From JAXGXJ01 sp963829545 (GTDB lineage: Bacteria > Actinomycetota > Thermoleophilia > RBG-16-64-13), in contig CAWHIX010000007.1 of assembly GCA_963829545.1 (NCBI GenBank), positions 62,001 to 126,000 of the forward strand: a stretch of 64,000 bases of DNA, in the 5' to 3' direction. Positions 35,371-43,727 of this stretch are shown piece by piece. How positions within the stretch are numbered: the first letter of the stretch is position 1; every line of letters starts with the position of its first letter. Under the pieces are notes generated by a model that worked only from the letters and a program-made list of their open reading frames with translations, made no database searches and was not told the origin of the DNA. Position numbers and translations under genes: made by a program.

Positions 35371-35712
35371 ATGGACGACTGTATTTTCTGTAGGATCGCG
35401 GCCCGGGACATCCCCAGCGACGTAGTCCTCGAAGACGACGCTTTCGTCGCTTTTCGTGACATCGATCCCCAAGCTCCTCAGCACGTGCTCGTGATCCCCA
35501 AGGAGCACATCACCTCCCTGAACGACCTGGAGCAGTGGCAGCACTGCGAAGGGCACGCCCTACTCGAGTTCATCGTGGAGGCTGCGCGCCTCTTGGGCGT
35601 AGGGGAGACTGGCTACCGGGCGTTGGTGAACGTGGGTCCCGACGGCGGCCAGGTGGTCTCTCACCTCCACTTCCATATCCTGGGGGGGAGAAAGCTGGGC
35701 GAACTGGGATGA
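35371..35712 (+). CDS. HIT family hydrolase
   Basis: The 113-residue protein starts MDDCIFCRIAARDIPSDVVLEDD and ends with the histidine triad HLHFHILGGRKLGELG, as in the Hint/PKCI subgroup that hydrolyses nucleoside phosphoramidates. ATG at 35371; an upstream in-frame ATG (35338) lies inside rsmE and adds non-family residues. It is coupled to yqeY by an ATGA overlap. Confidence 0.93.
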   Translation: MDDCIFCRIAARDIPSDVVLEDDAFVAFRDIDPQAPQHVLVIPKEHITSLNDLEQWQHCEGHALLEFIVEAARLLGVGETGYRALVNVGPDGGQVVSHLHFHILGGRKLGELG

Positions 35713-36155
35713 GCATCTTGAGTGATCTTCAGGAACAGGTGAAGACGGCGCTGAAGGCCGGAGACAAGGATCGAGTGAGTGCTCTGCGCATGATCGTCTG
35801 CGAGATCCAGAAGGAAGCAAAACAGTCCCGCCACGACCTTGACGAGGCCGCGGAGATGCAGGTGTTACGCCGGGAACTCAAGCGGCGCGAGGAATCCATC
35901 GAAGCCTTCCGGGCAGGGGGCAGGGAGGACCTGGCTGCGCATGAGGAGACGGCGGCGGCCATCATCCAGGATCTGCTGCCCAAGCAGATGGACGAAGCTC
36001 AGCTCAGCGCCTTGGTCGATCGGGCCATCGCCGAAACGGGCGCATCGTCGTCCCGCGACATGGGCAAGGTGATGGCGGCAGTCATGGCTGAAGGGGGCGT
36101 GCAGGTTGATGGAAAACTTGCCTCCCGCCTGGTCAAGGAGCGTCTATCCTCGTGA
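35709..36155 (+). CDS. GatB/YqeY domain protein
   Basis: The 148-residue helical protein has LKAGDKDRVSALRMI near the N-terminus and the C-terminal SSRDMGKVMAAVMAEGGVQVDGKLASRLVKERL. These match the YqeY family, which resembles the tail domain of GatB that grips tRNA; its own function is not established. It overlaps both the HIT gene and phoH by four bases, so the three are translationally coupled. Confidence 0.9.
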   Translation: MSILSDLQEQVKTALKAGDKDRVSALRMIVCEIQKEAKQSRHDLDEAAEMQVLRRELKRREESIEAFRAGGREDLAAHEETAAAIIQDLLPKQMDEAQLSALVDRAIAETGASSSRDMGKVMAAVMAEGGVQVDGKLASRLVKERLSS

Positions 36156-37249
36156 AACGAGCTCGAGGGACCTCTGTCGAGGTCGCGGACGATCGGCTGG
36201 GGGGGGCGAACGAATCCTCCAGCGAGCAGATCGACCTCGACAATCGCGAAGCCGCTCTGCTGGTAGGAGCGAACGACACGCATCTTCGTGCGCTGGAGGA
36301 CCTTCTGACCTGCGACATCTGTCTGCGCGGCAACCAGTTGCTGCTGGAAGGGTCGCCCTCGGAGGTCGAACGCGGGCGTGCCCTGGTGGAGGAACTGCGC
36401 TCGTTGCTGCGCTCCGGGGAGGGCCTCGACAAGGCCACGCTCGACCTGGCGGCTACCCTGAGCGCCGGCCGTCGGGAGTGGGCCCGGGATCTGGAGAGCA
36501 TCGTCGGCGACGTGGTCTTGGAGCACCGCGGGCGGCGCATCAGGCCCAAGACGGTGAACCAGAAGGCCTACGTGGATGCCATCCGCAACAACACCATCAC
36601 CTTCGGCATCGGGCCGGCCGGTACGGGGAAGACCTACCTGGCCATGGCCATGGCCACTTCCGCCCTTCTCGCCGGGGACGTAGCCCGCATGATCCTCACC
36701 CGGCCCGCGGTGGAGGCCGGAGAGAAGCTCGGCTTCCTTCCCGGTGGGCTCATGGAGAAGGTAGACCCGTATCTCCGGCCCCTCTTCGACGCGCTGTACG
36801 ACATGATGGACACCGACCGTCTGACCGACCATCTGCAGCGTGGGACTATCGAGGTCGCCCCTCTCGCCTACATGCGCGGCCGGACCCTCAACGATTCGCT
36901 GATAATCCTGGACGAGGCCCAGAACACCAGCCCCGAGCAGATGAAGATGTTCCTCACCCGGCTGGGGTTCGGCGCCAAGATGATCGTGACCGGAGATATA
37001 ACTCAGATCGATCTTCCCCGGGGCCAGCGGTCCGGGCTCGTGAACGTGCGCGAGGTACTGGCCAGCGTCTCCGACATCGCGTTCGTGTACTTCGACAGCC
37101 ACGACGTGGTGCGCCACAAGCTGGTCCAGGACATCGTGTCGGCCTACAAGGAGCACGACGAACAGCAGCAGCCGGTCCGCAAGGGAGTGCGAGGGCCGGG
37201 CGACAGGCGTCACAACGGTCGGGGAACCGGCCCCGGGTCGCACTCCTAG
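36152..37249 (+). CDS. phoH: PhoH-like ATPase
   Basis: The 365-residue product has an N-terminal KH-like region (NDTHLRALEDLLTCDICLRGNQLLLEG). The PhoH ATPase core follows, with Walker A GPAGTGKT, TRPAVEAGEKLGFLPGGLMEKVDPYLRPLFDAL, Walker B LIILDEAQNT and GAKMIVTGDITQIDLPRGQRSGL. These proteins accompany ybeY in ribosome quality control and rRNA processing. GTG start overlaps yqeY. The usual order phoH, 7TM-HD, ybeY, dgkA is kept here. Confidence 0.95.
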   Translation: MKRARGTSVEVADDRLGGANESSSEQIDLDNREAALLVGANDTHLRALEDLLTCDICLRGNQLLLEGSPSEVERGRALVEELRSLLRSGEGLDKATLDLAATLSAGRREWARDLESIVGDVVLEHRGRRIRPKTVNQKAYVDAIRNNTITFGIGPAGTGKTYLAMAMATSALLAGDVARMILTRPAVEAGEKLGFLPGGLMEKVDPYLRPLFDALYDMMDTDRLTDHLQRGTIEVAPLAYMRGRTLNDSLIILDEAQNTSPEQMKMFLTRLGFGAKMIVTGDITQIDLPRGQRSGLVNVREVLASVSDIAFVYFDSHDVVRHKLVQDIVSAYKEHDEQQQPVRKGVRGPGDRRHNGRGTGPGSHS

Positions 37250-37262
37250 ACCGCGATCACCT

Positions 37263-39740
37263 GTGGACAAGTTCCGTCTTTGGCTGGGCGAGCGGCTCGC
37301 GGGCTATCGGGAATGGATAGAGGGTAGAAACCGCGCCCATTTCGAACTGGTCATGCTGGCCTGTGTCATCGTCGGGGTCACCATCATCGTCTGTACGGCC
37401 TACCTTCCCGACACGGGAGGTTTCGCCGTCGGTGAGCCCGCTCCCCGTTCAGTCACGGCGGCCGATTCGGTCATGGTCGTCGACAGCGAGGCCACCGAAG
37501 CCCTGCGCGCCGATGTCGCCGCGCTGGTGGAGCCCGTGTATGTCCCCGACCCCCAGGCCACCGATAAAGCGATAGCCGAGCTGGAGTCTTTCTTCGCAGC
37601 GGTTGACCAGGCAAGGACCACGATCGCCCAGGCTGGTGATGCCGCGGTGGAATCGTCTGTCCAGCGGGCGGTGGAGGGTCTGCGGCCCGTGGCTCCGCCG
37701 ACGGTCTACGACCCGACCCTGATCTATCTGCTCACCGCGGACGCGGCCAAGTACGAGATCCTTCAGACCCAGGCGGTCGGTGCCCTGCGCGCCGTCTTCA
37801 CCAACCCCATCACCGAGGACTCGTTCGACGCCGCCCGGGCAGGTCTGCGCAACATCGTCGAGACACTCGCAGGTTCTGCGGCCGCCGCCGCCGTCCTGTA
37901 CGAAGTGACCGACGGGTTCGTACGCCCCAACACCGTGGTCGACGAGCAGCAGACCCTGGCACGCAAGCAGGCGGCCGCCGAACAGGTGGCGCCCGTGACC
38001 GTGGCCGTCCAGGAGGGCGAGCAGGTCGTTGTCGAGGGTGAGGTAGCGACCGTGCAGGACATGCTCGTCCTGCAGGCGCTGGGCGAGGCTCAGGGTCGCT
38101 CCGGCTGGAAGATCTGGCTGGGCATCTTCTTCCTTGCCGTTCTGGAGGCGGTCGCCTTCTCCCGTTTGCTGTACCGGTTCAACAAGACGGCCGGTCTGCA
38201 GAACCTCATGCGCTTGGCCCTGGTGACGCTGCTCTTGTTCTTCACCCTGACAGCCCGCCTGCTGATCATCTCTCCGCTGTCGGCGTACCTGATACCGGTG
38301 GCCGCCATCGGCATGGTGGTGACCATCATCCTCAACGCGCGCAGCGCCTTCCTGATGGTCGTGCTCCTGTCGCTGAACGTAGGCCTGCTGACCGATCTCG
38401 ACATGCGCTATGCCCTGGTAGCCATCATCGCCGGCGCATTCTCGGTGTACCTGGTCACGCGCGTGGTCCAGCGGGTCGCCCTCCTGGGAGCGGGCGCCGC
38501 GACGGCCGTGCTGGCCGCCTTCACCATCTTCTCGGTGGAGCTCTTTCGGGAAACGGGCACCGGTGAGGCACTGCGCCTCTCCACGTGGGGGTTGGCGCAC
38601 GGCTTCCTGGCCTGGGCGCTCACGATCATCCTGTTGCTTATCCTGGACACGGTCTTCAACCTCAACACTCCACTGCGACTGCTCGAGCTCGCCAACCCGG
38701 CCCATCCCCTCCTGAAGCGGCTCCTGCAGGTGGCTCCGGGCACCTACAACCACAGCATGCAGATGGGCAACATGGCAGAGGCCGCCGCAGAGACCATCGA
38801 CGCCGACGTCCTCCTTGCGCGGGTGGGCGCCTACTACCACGACATCGGCAAGACCGTCCGCCCTGAGTATTTCGTGGAGAACCAGAAGGAACGCAACGTG
38901 GACAACCCCCACGACCGGCTCAGTCCCAACCTCTCCAAGCTGGCTCTGGCGGCGCATGTGCGCGACGGTGAGCATCTGGCCAAGCTTTACGGTCTGCCGG
39001 CGCCGGTGGTCGACATAATCAGGCAGCACCACGGGACTACGGTCATGAAGTTCTTCCACATCAAGGCCCAGCAATCATCGAAGGTACGGGTGGAGGAAGA
39101 GGATTACCGGTATGAAGAGGAGAAGCCCCGCACCAAGGAGGCTGCCATCGTCATGCTGGCCGACGGCACTGAGGCCGCAGTCCGGGCCCTGCCGAACCCC
39201 ACCCGGCGTAAGATCCACGGGGTCATCCAGGAGGTGTTCAAGCAGAGGATGGAGGATGGGCAGCTGGACGAGTCGAACCTCACGCTGGCCGACCTGCACA
39301 AGGTCCAGGACTCGTTCGAGCAGAGCCTGCGGGGTATCGTCGGCGAGCGGATCGCCTATCCGGAGCCGGCCGGAGGGCAGGATCCCGGCCTGAGCCGGCT
39401 TCCCGAGACCACGACCGGTGAGACTTTCCTCGACGGCCCGGCGACCGGCATGCCTGAGACCCCCCTTCCCCCAGCCGTGGCCAGACCACGCGTCCCGCCC
39501 AGCGCTGCTGCGCTGCGTTCCAGGCGCACGAGCCAAGCGGACGCTGCGGGCGCGGTGGGCGCCGCCGCATCCCCCGCGCCCCTCGCGCCGGGCACGCCCG
39601 CCGCGCCCGAAGAGCCTGTCGAGACTGCTGCCCCCGCCGACGATGGGCAGGGCGCACGCGAGAGCGGGATAGAGGCGGGCGACGACGAGGGCCGCATGGG
39701 CGTGGGCCACGACGAGGGACTCGACTCCACGGCGCCATGA
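37263..39740 (+). CDS. 7TM-HD phosphodiesterase (PgpH/YqfF family)
   Basis: An 825-residue membrane protein. It has one N-terminal helix, a large extracytoplasmic 7TMR-HDED domain (residues 60-275) and seven transmembrane helices (about 280-480). A cytoplasmic HD domain follows with GTYNHSMQMGNMAEAA, GAYYHDIGKTVRPEYF and IIRQHHGTTVMKFF. Family members hydrolyse cyclic di-AMP. A low-complexity Ala/Pro tail of about 120 residues follows the HD domain and is unusual in length. GTG start. Its end overlaps ybeY by ATGA. Confidence 0.93.
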   Translation: MDKFRLWLGERLAGYREWIEGRNRAHFELVMLACVIVGVTIIVCTAYLPDTGGFAVGEPAPRSVTAADSVMVVDSEATEALRADVAALVEPVYVPDPQATDKAIAELESFFAAVDQARTTIAQAGDAAVESSVQRAVEGLRPVAPPTVYDPTLIYLLTADAAKYEILQTQAVGALRAVFTNPITEDSFDAARAGLRNIVETLAGSAAAAAVLYEVTDGFVRPNTVVDEQQTLARKQAAAEQVAPVTVAVQEGEQVVVEGEVATVQDMLVLQALGEAQGRSGWKIWLGIFFLAVLEAVAFSRLLYRFNKTAGLQNLMRLALVTLLLFFTLTARLLIISPLSAYLIPVAAIGMVVTIILNARSAFLMVVLLSLNVGLLTDLDMRYALVAIIAGAFSVYLVTRVVQRVALLGAGAATAVLAAFTIFSVELFRETGTGEALRLSTWGLAHGFLAWALTIILLLILDTVFNLNTPLRLLELANPAHPLLKRLLQVAPGTYNHSMQMGNMAEAAAETIDADVLLARVGAYYHDIGKTVRPEYFVENQKERNVDNPHDRLSPNLSKLALAAHVRDGEHLAKLYGLPAPVVDIIRQHHGTTVMKFFHIKAQQSSKVRVEEEDYRYEEEKPRTKEAAIVMLADGTEAAVRALPNPTRRKIHGVIQEVFKQRMEDGQLDESNLTLADLHKVQDSFEQSLRGIVGERIAYPEPAGGQDPGLSRLPETTTGETFLDGPATGMPETPLPPAVARPRVPPSAAALRSRRTSQADAAGAVGAAASPAPLAPGTPAAPEEPVETAAPADDGQGARESGIEAGDDEGRMGVGHDEGLDSTAP

Positions 39741-40237
39741 CGTGTCGTGTGGAGGTGGTGGACCAGACCGGGAGTCTCTCTTCCTCTGCGGCCCTAGCCG
39801 AGCTGGCACGGGCGGTACTCGACGAGGAGGGGAGCCGGGGCTCGCTCAGCCTTGCGCTGGTGGGAGAGGCGGACATGACGGACCTCAATCGGCGCTATCG
39901 GGGCGGGGAAGGACCTACGGACGTGCTCTCCTTCCCCGAGAGCGCGGATGAAGACCCGTGGCCTGCGGCCGGGCCGGGGGATTGCAGCGAGGAGGACTTC
40001 TCGGCCTGTCCCTTCCTGGGCGAAGTCGTCATCTGTCCCGCCCTGGTCCGGCGGTACGCCGCAGAAGCGGGCACGACGTCCGGTTACCAGCTGGGCTGGA
40101 CGGTCGTGCACGGCACGCTCCACCTGCTCGGCTACGATCACGAGCAAGACCGAGGAGAGATGCGGACGCGCGAACAGGTGCTGCTGGAGCGCCTGGCCGT
40201 CAGACTCCAAGACCTCGCCCTCCTCGACGAGTCCTGA
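39737..40237 (+). CDS. ybeY: Endoribonuclease YbeY
   Basis: YbeY is a zinc-dependent RNase needed for 16S rRNA 3'-end maturation and 70S quality control. The 166-residue product has the substrate-region motif LNRRYRGGEGPTDVLSFPE. It also has the metal-binding HGTLHLLGYDHEQDRGEM (three-histidine HGxLHLxGYDH). Start is an ATG overlapping the HD gene. A short acidic insert (ADEDPWPAAGPGDCSEED) precedes FLGEVVI. Confidence 0.95.
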   Translation: MTCRVEVVDQTGSLSSSAALAELARAVLDEEGSRGSLSLALVGEADMTDLNRRYRGGEGPTDVLSFPESADEDPWPAAGPGDCSEEDFSACPFLGEVVICPALVRRYAAEAGTTSGYQLGWTVVHGTLHLLGYDHEQDRGEMRTREQVLLERLAVRLQDLALLDES

Positions 40238-40259
40238 CACCGGGAGCGCAGACTCTCAC

Positions 40260-40982
40260 ATGACGCCCAAGCGCCGACAGATGACCATGCTCCAGAGCTT
40301 CAACCACGCCTTCCAGGGGCTGGTGTATGCCGTCAGGTACGAGCGCAACATGCGCATTCACCTGGCCGTCGGGTTGCTTGTGCTGGTGGCCTCGGTGTTC
40401 CTGAACGTGTCTCGGCTCGAGCTCGTGGCTGTGGTTCTGGCCATCGTCTTCGTTCTCATCGCCGAGATGATGAACACTGCTGTGGAGGCGGTGGTGGACA
40501 TCATCACCGACGAGTTCGATCCTCGTGCGAAGGTCGCCAAGGATCTGGCGGCGGGGGGCGTGCTGCTGGCCGCCATCAACGCGCTGGTGGTCGCCTATCT
40601 GGTCTTCGCCGACAACCTGGCCGGCTTCTCGCTCGAGCTGTTGACGATCCTGCGCAGGTCGCCCACCCATCTCACCTTTGTGGCCCTAGCCGCGGTCGTG
40701 GTCGCAGTCATCGCCCTCAAGGCGGCGCGCGGCAAGAAGGTCGCGCTCTCGGGGGGACTGCCCTCGGGCCACGCGGCGCTGGCCTTCGCAGGGTGGACAG
40801 CGGTGACGTTCGTCGTGGGGGGTACGCCTCAGGGGTTGCTGGTGAGCGTCCTCACCCTGGGGATGGCTCTACTGGCGGCGCAAACGCGGGTGGAGGCTGG
40901 GATCCACTCTCTCCTCGAGGTCGTGCTCGGGGCCATACTGGGGGTGGTGCTGACCACCCTCATATTTCAACTCTGGTTCTAG
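40260..40982 (+). CDS. Fusion of DgkA-type lipid kinase and PAP2 phosphatase
   Basis: Residues 1-125 match the diacylglycerol/undecaprenol kinase family: SFNHAFQGLVYAVRYERNMRIHLAVG and the active-site helix LIAEMMNTAVEAVVDIITDEFDPRAKVAKDLAAGGVLLAAI. Residues 135-240 are a PAP2 domain with LPSGHAALAFAGWT and TRVEAGIHSLLEVVLGAILG; the usual Asp after the histidine is Glu here. One membrane polypeptide could thus both phosphorylate and dephosphorylate undecaprenol-type lipid. The 240-residue product starts at ATG 40260, 22 bases after ybeY; ATG 40281 is an alternative. Confidence 0.88.
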   Translation: MTPKRRQMTMLQSFNHAFQGLVYAVRYERNMRIHLAVGLLVLVASVFLNVSRLELVAVVLAIVFVLIAEMMNTAVEAVVDIITDEFDPRAKVAKDLAAGGVLLAAINALVVAYLVFADNLAGFSLELLTILRRSPTHLTFVALAAVVVAVIALKAARGKKVALSGGLPSGHAALAFAGWTAVTFVVGGTPQGLLVSVLTLGMALLAAQTRVEAGIHSLLEVVLGAILGVVLTTLIFQLWF

Positions 40983-40995
40983 GGGAGGGAAGGAC

Positions 40996-41406
40996 ATGGA
41001 CGACGACCGGCTCTCGCCTGAACTGGGGCGCCTCATCGACACGGTTAAGGCCGCCGCCCGCGCGGCCGGGCCGGCGGGCTGGGGAGAAGCCGTCGCGCTG
41101 CTGACCGGCTCCGGGGACATCCACCGAAGTGGGACGACTCAGGGCCCGGCAGGACGAGGTCCTGGGGGAGGATGCTCGGCGGCGCGGGATGCCGTGAGCG
41201 CCTGGGGGGAGGCGGGAGGGGAGGATATCCTGGCTGCCGCTCTGGCCTGGGTCGACGGAACCGCCGAAGATGCGCTCCCGTGCAGTTCCTGCCGGGAGGC
41301 TCTGAGCGCCGTGGACCCCGATCTGCCCCTGGTCATCAAGCGCAAGGGCCGCTGGGTCGTCGTGCCCCTATCCGGCCTGCCCCGAGATTCGTCCGAGGGC
41401 GCGTGA
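40996..41406 (+). CDS. Cytidine deaminase-like protein lacking the catalytic glutamate
   Basis: The 136-residue product keeps the C-terminal half of a cytidine deaminase: ALPCSSCREALSAVDPDLPLVIKRKGRWVVVPLSGLP, with both zinc cysteines. Where the CAE motif should be it reads GGGCSAARDAVSAW, so the first zinc cysteine is kept but the proton-shuttling glutamate is Ala. The N-terminal pocket is also not recognisable. It is probably inactive as a deaminase. It occupies the position of cdd between dgkA and recO in related gene orders. ATG after GGGAGGGAAGG. Confidence 0.6.
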   Translation: MDDDRLSPELGRLIDTVKAAARAAGPAGWGEAVALLTGSGDIHRSGTTQGPAGRGPGGGCSAARDAVSAWGEAGGEDILAAALAWVDGTAEDALPCSSCREALSAVDPDLPLVIKRKGRWVVVPLSGLPRDSSEGA

Positions 41407-41873
41407 GCCGGCTCAGTCTCAAGCGCGTACGCAGGCCCGAGCCCGGCCTGCTGGAGCTGCTGGCCCAGCACGACCTGGATGCTTTCGGGCCCACCGGTCT
41501 GCGCACCTACGACCTCGCCGTGATGGCGGAGGCGGGAGCGGTTTTCATCGCCCGCGCGGAAGAGGCTCTGGTGGGCGGTTGTCAGCTTCTGCGCGTACTC
41601 GACGAGCCTTCCTTCATGTACGTGGTGGGTTTCTACGTGCTTCCCGAATATCGGGGAACAGGTGTGGGCCGGGAGTTCCTCGAGTTGCTCAGCGAGGAGT
41701 GCCGGCGGCTGGGTGCCGAGGGACTGCTGCTGACCGTCTCGCCGGCGAACGAGGAGGCGAATCGCCTCTACAGGAGCGCGGGTTTCGTGCAGGAAGCCTT
41801 CGTGGACGGTTTCTACGGAGAGGGTGAGGACCGCTTCATACTGCGCAGGCGGTTCGGGGAGCCCGGCTTGTAA
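41403..41873 (+). CDS. GNAT family N-acetyltransferase
   Basis: The 156-residue protein has the acetyl-CoA loop LPEYRGTGVGREFLELL near residue 81 and the C-terminal NEEANRLYRSAGFVQEAFVDGFYGEGEDRFILRRRF, typical of GNAT enzymes. The VDGFYGEGEDRFIL ending resembles RimI-like or amino-acid acetyltransferases, but the substrate cannot be told. The GTG start overlaps the preceding stop (GTGA). It is followed by deoC after about 40 bases. Confidence 0.85.
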   Translation: MSRLSLKRVRRPEPGLLELLAQHDLDAFGPTGLRTYDLAVMAEAGAVFIARAEEALVGGCQLLRVLDEPSFMYVVGFYVLPEYRGTGVGREFLELLSEECRRLGAEGLLLTVSPANEEANRLYRSAGFVQEAFVDGFYGEGEDRFILRRRFGEPGL

Positions 41874-41915
41874 GGCGGTGTATCATAGAAGACCCAGCCG
41901 AGGAGACGAGGAACC

Positions 41916-42611
41916 TTGAGAATCGAGGAATTAGCCAAGACCATCGATAGCGTACTCCTTGACGCGACCAGCACCACCACCGCGGTGGAGGGCCTATGTC
42001 GCGACGCCATCTCATACCACTTCGCTTCTATCTGCGTGCTGCCCTACTGCGTGCCCACCGCTCGTCAGCTTCTCCAAGGCTACGACGTGAAGGTGGGGAC
42101 GGTGGTCTCCTTCCCCTACGGCGCCGATTCCCAGCGGACGAAGATCACGGGTGCTGAGCAGGCCGTGGCTCTGGGTGCGGACGAACTCGACGTGGTCCTG
42201 AACATCCCCGCCATGCTCTCCGGCGATTTCCGCTACGTCCGCGACGAGTTGCGCAGCGTGGTGAGGTCCGTGCGCATGACCAGCGTCAACACAGGTCGCG
42301 GCCTCGTCCTCGTCAAGGCCAACGTGGAGGCCTACTACCTGGACGAGAAGCTCAAACGCCTCGTGTGCAAGATCGTGGAGGATTCGGGGGCCGACTTCAT
42401 CAAGACCTCCACCGGCAAGGCTGCGGGCGGAGCCACGGCCAAGGATGTGGAGCTCTTCCGCGACCTCCTCCCGGAGAGCGTGGGGGTCGACGCCTCCGGA
42501 GGCATCCGCACGGCTGAAGACGCCGAGCTCATGATCAACGCCGGCGCGGCCCGTATCGGCACGTCCCACGCGGTGGACATAATCAAGGAGTTCTCCGCCG
42601 AGCGGGACTAG
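41916..42611 (+). CDS. deoC: Deoxyribose-phosphate aldolase
   Basis: DeoC cleaves 2-deoxyribose 5-phosphate to glyceraldehyde 3-phosphate and acetaldehyde. The 231-residue TIM-barrel protein has VGTVVSFPYGADSQRTKITGAEQAVALGADELDVVLNI, the Schiff-base lysine in ADFIKTSTGKAAGGAT, and VGVDASGGIRTAEDA. The start is TTG at 41916 after GAGGAGACGAGGAA. In this family catalytic residues are a lysine and an aspartate; both regions are intact. The neighbouring deaminase remnant suggests a former nucleoside-salvage group. Confidence 0.94.
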   Translation: MRIEELAKTIDSVLLDATSTTTAVEGLCRDAISYHFASICVLPYCVPTARQLLQGYDVKVGTVVSFPYGADSQRTKITGAEQAVALGADELDVVLNIPAMLSGDFRYVRDELRSVVRSVRMTSVNTGRGLVLVKANVEAYYLDEKLKRLVCKIVEDSGADFIKTSTGKAAGGATAKDVELFRDLLPESVGVDASGGIRTAEDAELMINAGAARIGTSHAVDIIKEFSAERD

Positions 42612-42683
42612 GGTCGTGACCGAGGTCCGGCGTCCGGGCCGAGGAACTCCGAAGGCCGCTGGCTAGGGCCCGGGGGGCAATGG

Positions 42684-43400
42684 ATGGACTCGCGTTTCTT
42701 CACCACCGACGCCCTGGTGATCGGGTCGATGCGCTACCGCGAGGCCGACCGCATCGTCACGCTCTACACCCGCGATCGCGGGAGGTTGGGCGCGATCGCG
42801 AAGGGGGTGCGGCGCACCAAGTCCAAGGTGGGGGGCCGTCTCGAGCCCTACACCCTGGTTCAGGCGAGCCTGCACTCCGGACGTGGTCTCTACACCATCT
42901 GCGGCGTGGAGACGCTGCGTACCTTCCAGGGCGTGCGCGACGAGCTTTTCCGCATGGAGGAGGGCGCCCGGCTGCTGGGTGCGGTCCGGCACCTCTTTCC
43001 TGCCGAGGAGGGCAGTCTACCGGCCTTCAATCTCCTGGTCCGGGGGGTAGCACGATTGGCCGAGGCTCCCGATGCCGCCACCGCCGCGGCCGTGGTATTG
43101 GCCGTGCGCCTGAAGCTCCTCGCCCTTCTGGGATACGCGCCCGATACGGGCCACTGCGCCGTTTGTGGAGCGGACCATCCGGCGTACGGCTTCTCCCCAC
43201 CACTGGGGGGAGTGGTGTGCGAGGCGTGTGCCCTGGATGGCGCCGCGTCCTGCTTCATGATCAGTCGGGGTGCACTGGCTACCCTGCGCACCTTGTTGGA
43301 GGGGCCTCTGGCCCAGGTGCAGAGCTTGGACCTCGACGATCGCGCGACCGCCGAGGTGCAGCAGGTGTTGTCGCAGACCCTCGCATACCACGGCCACTGA
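42684..43400 (+). CDS. recO: DNA repair protein RecO
   Basis: RecO promotes RecA loading and strand annealing in RecFOR repair. The 238-residue product starts with the OB fold (FFTTDALVIGSMRYREADRIVTLYTRDRGRLGAIAKGVRRTKSK). It has the zinc ribbon CAVCGADHPAYGF ... GGVVCEAC near residues 157-180. ATG 42684 was chosen; an ATG at 42680 opens a shadow frame. The usual upstream gene era is not present between deoC and recO. A long conserved-core hairpin begins 6 bases after the stop. Confidence 0.9.
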   Translation: MDSRFFTTDALVIGSMRYREADRIVTLYTRDRGRLGAIAKGVRRTKSKVGGRLEPYTLVQASLHSGRGLYTICGVETLRTFQGVRDELFRMEEGARLLGAVRHLFPAEEGSLPAFNLLVRGVARLAEAPDAATAAAVVLAVRLKLLALLGYAPDTGHCAVCGADHPAYGFSPPLGGVVCEACALDGAASCFMISRGALATLRTLLEGPLAQVQSLDLDDRATAEVQQVLSQTLAYHGH

Positions 43401-43406
43401 GTGGGG

Positions 43407-43472
43407 GCCCGCGCGGGGGCTATCGTTCGAGCTGCGAAGTCACGATTCTTCCACGATAGCCCCCGCGCGGGC
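43407..43472 (+). repeat. Conserved-core hairpin, copy 1 (after recO)
   Basis: Left arm 43407-43426 (GCCCGCGCGGGGGCTATCGT) is perfectly complementary over 20 bases to the right arm 43453-43472. The 26-base loop between them contains AGCTGCG, AAGTCA and CGATTCTTCC in order. The same loop occurs in copies at 47393 and 59743, with entirely different but again self-complementary arms. It begins 6 bases after the recO stop and could act as a terminator, although no T-tract follows. Confidence 0.85.
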
Positions 43473-43579
43473 TGGCAAGAATTCCGGTTTCGGCTGTGGC
43501 GTCCTGTGCCGCGTGGATGCGTCTGCCTGTCGAGTTGTCCCGCTGAATGGAACACGGTGCCAAAATATGCCCCGACCAC

Positions 43580-43608
43580 TGGCGGCGTTGGCTTCAATCA
43601 TGGATAAT
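43580..43608 (+). promoter_or_regulatory. Weak candidate promoter in the 255-base leader region of the first PFOR gene
   Basis: The gap 43473-43727 holds no gene. GATAAT at 43603-43608, with TGGCGG at 43580-43585 seventeen bases upstream, is the best promoter-like pair, giving a leader of about 110 bases. No clear operator was seen; GGCGCCCT-CCC-AGGGCC near 43680 is a small inverted repeat. Confidence 0.3.
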
Positions 43609-43727
43609 CGCCACGATGGGATTAGCAGTACCGTATCTCTTCCCCTCTTGCAGACCCGCGTGCGACAGGCGTGTCTGGCGCCCTCCCAGGGCCGGATGTT
43701 GTCATGATGATCTGACCAGAAAGGTGT

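Noticed and set aside
41881..41886. TATCAT as a -10 box for deoC
   Set aside because: No -35-like hexamer lies 16-18 bases upstream, and the gene is close behind its neighbour, so it was not annotated.
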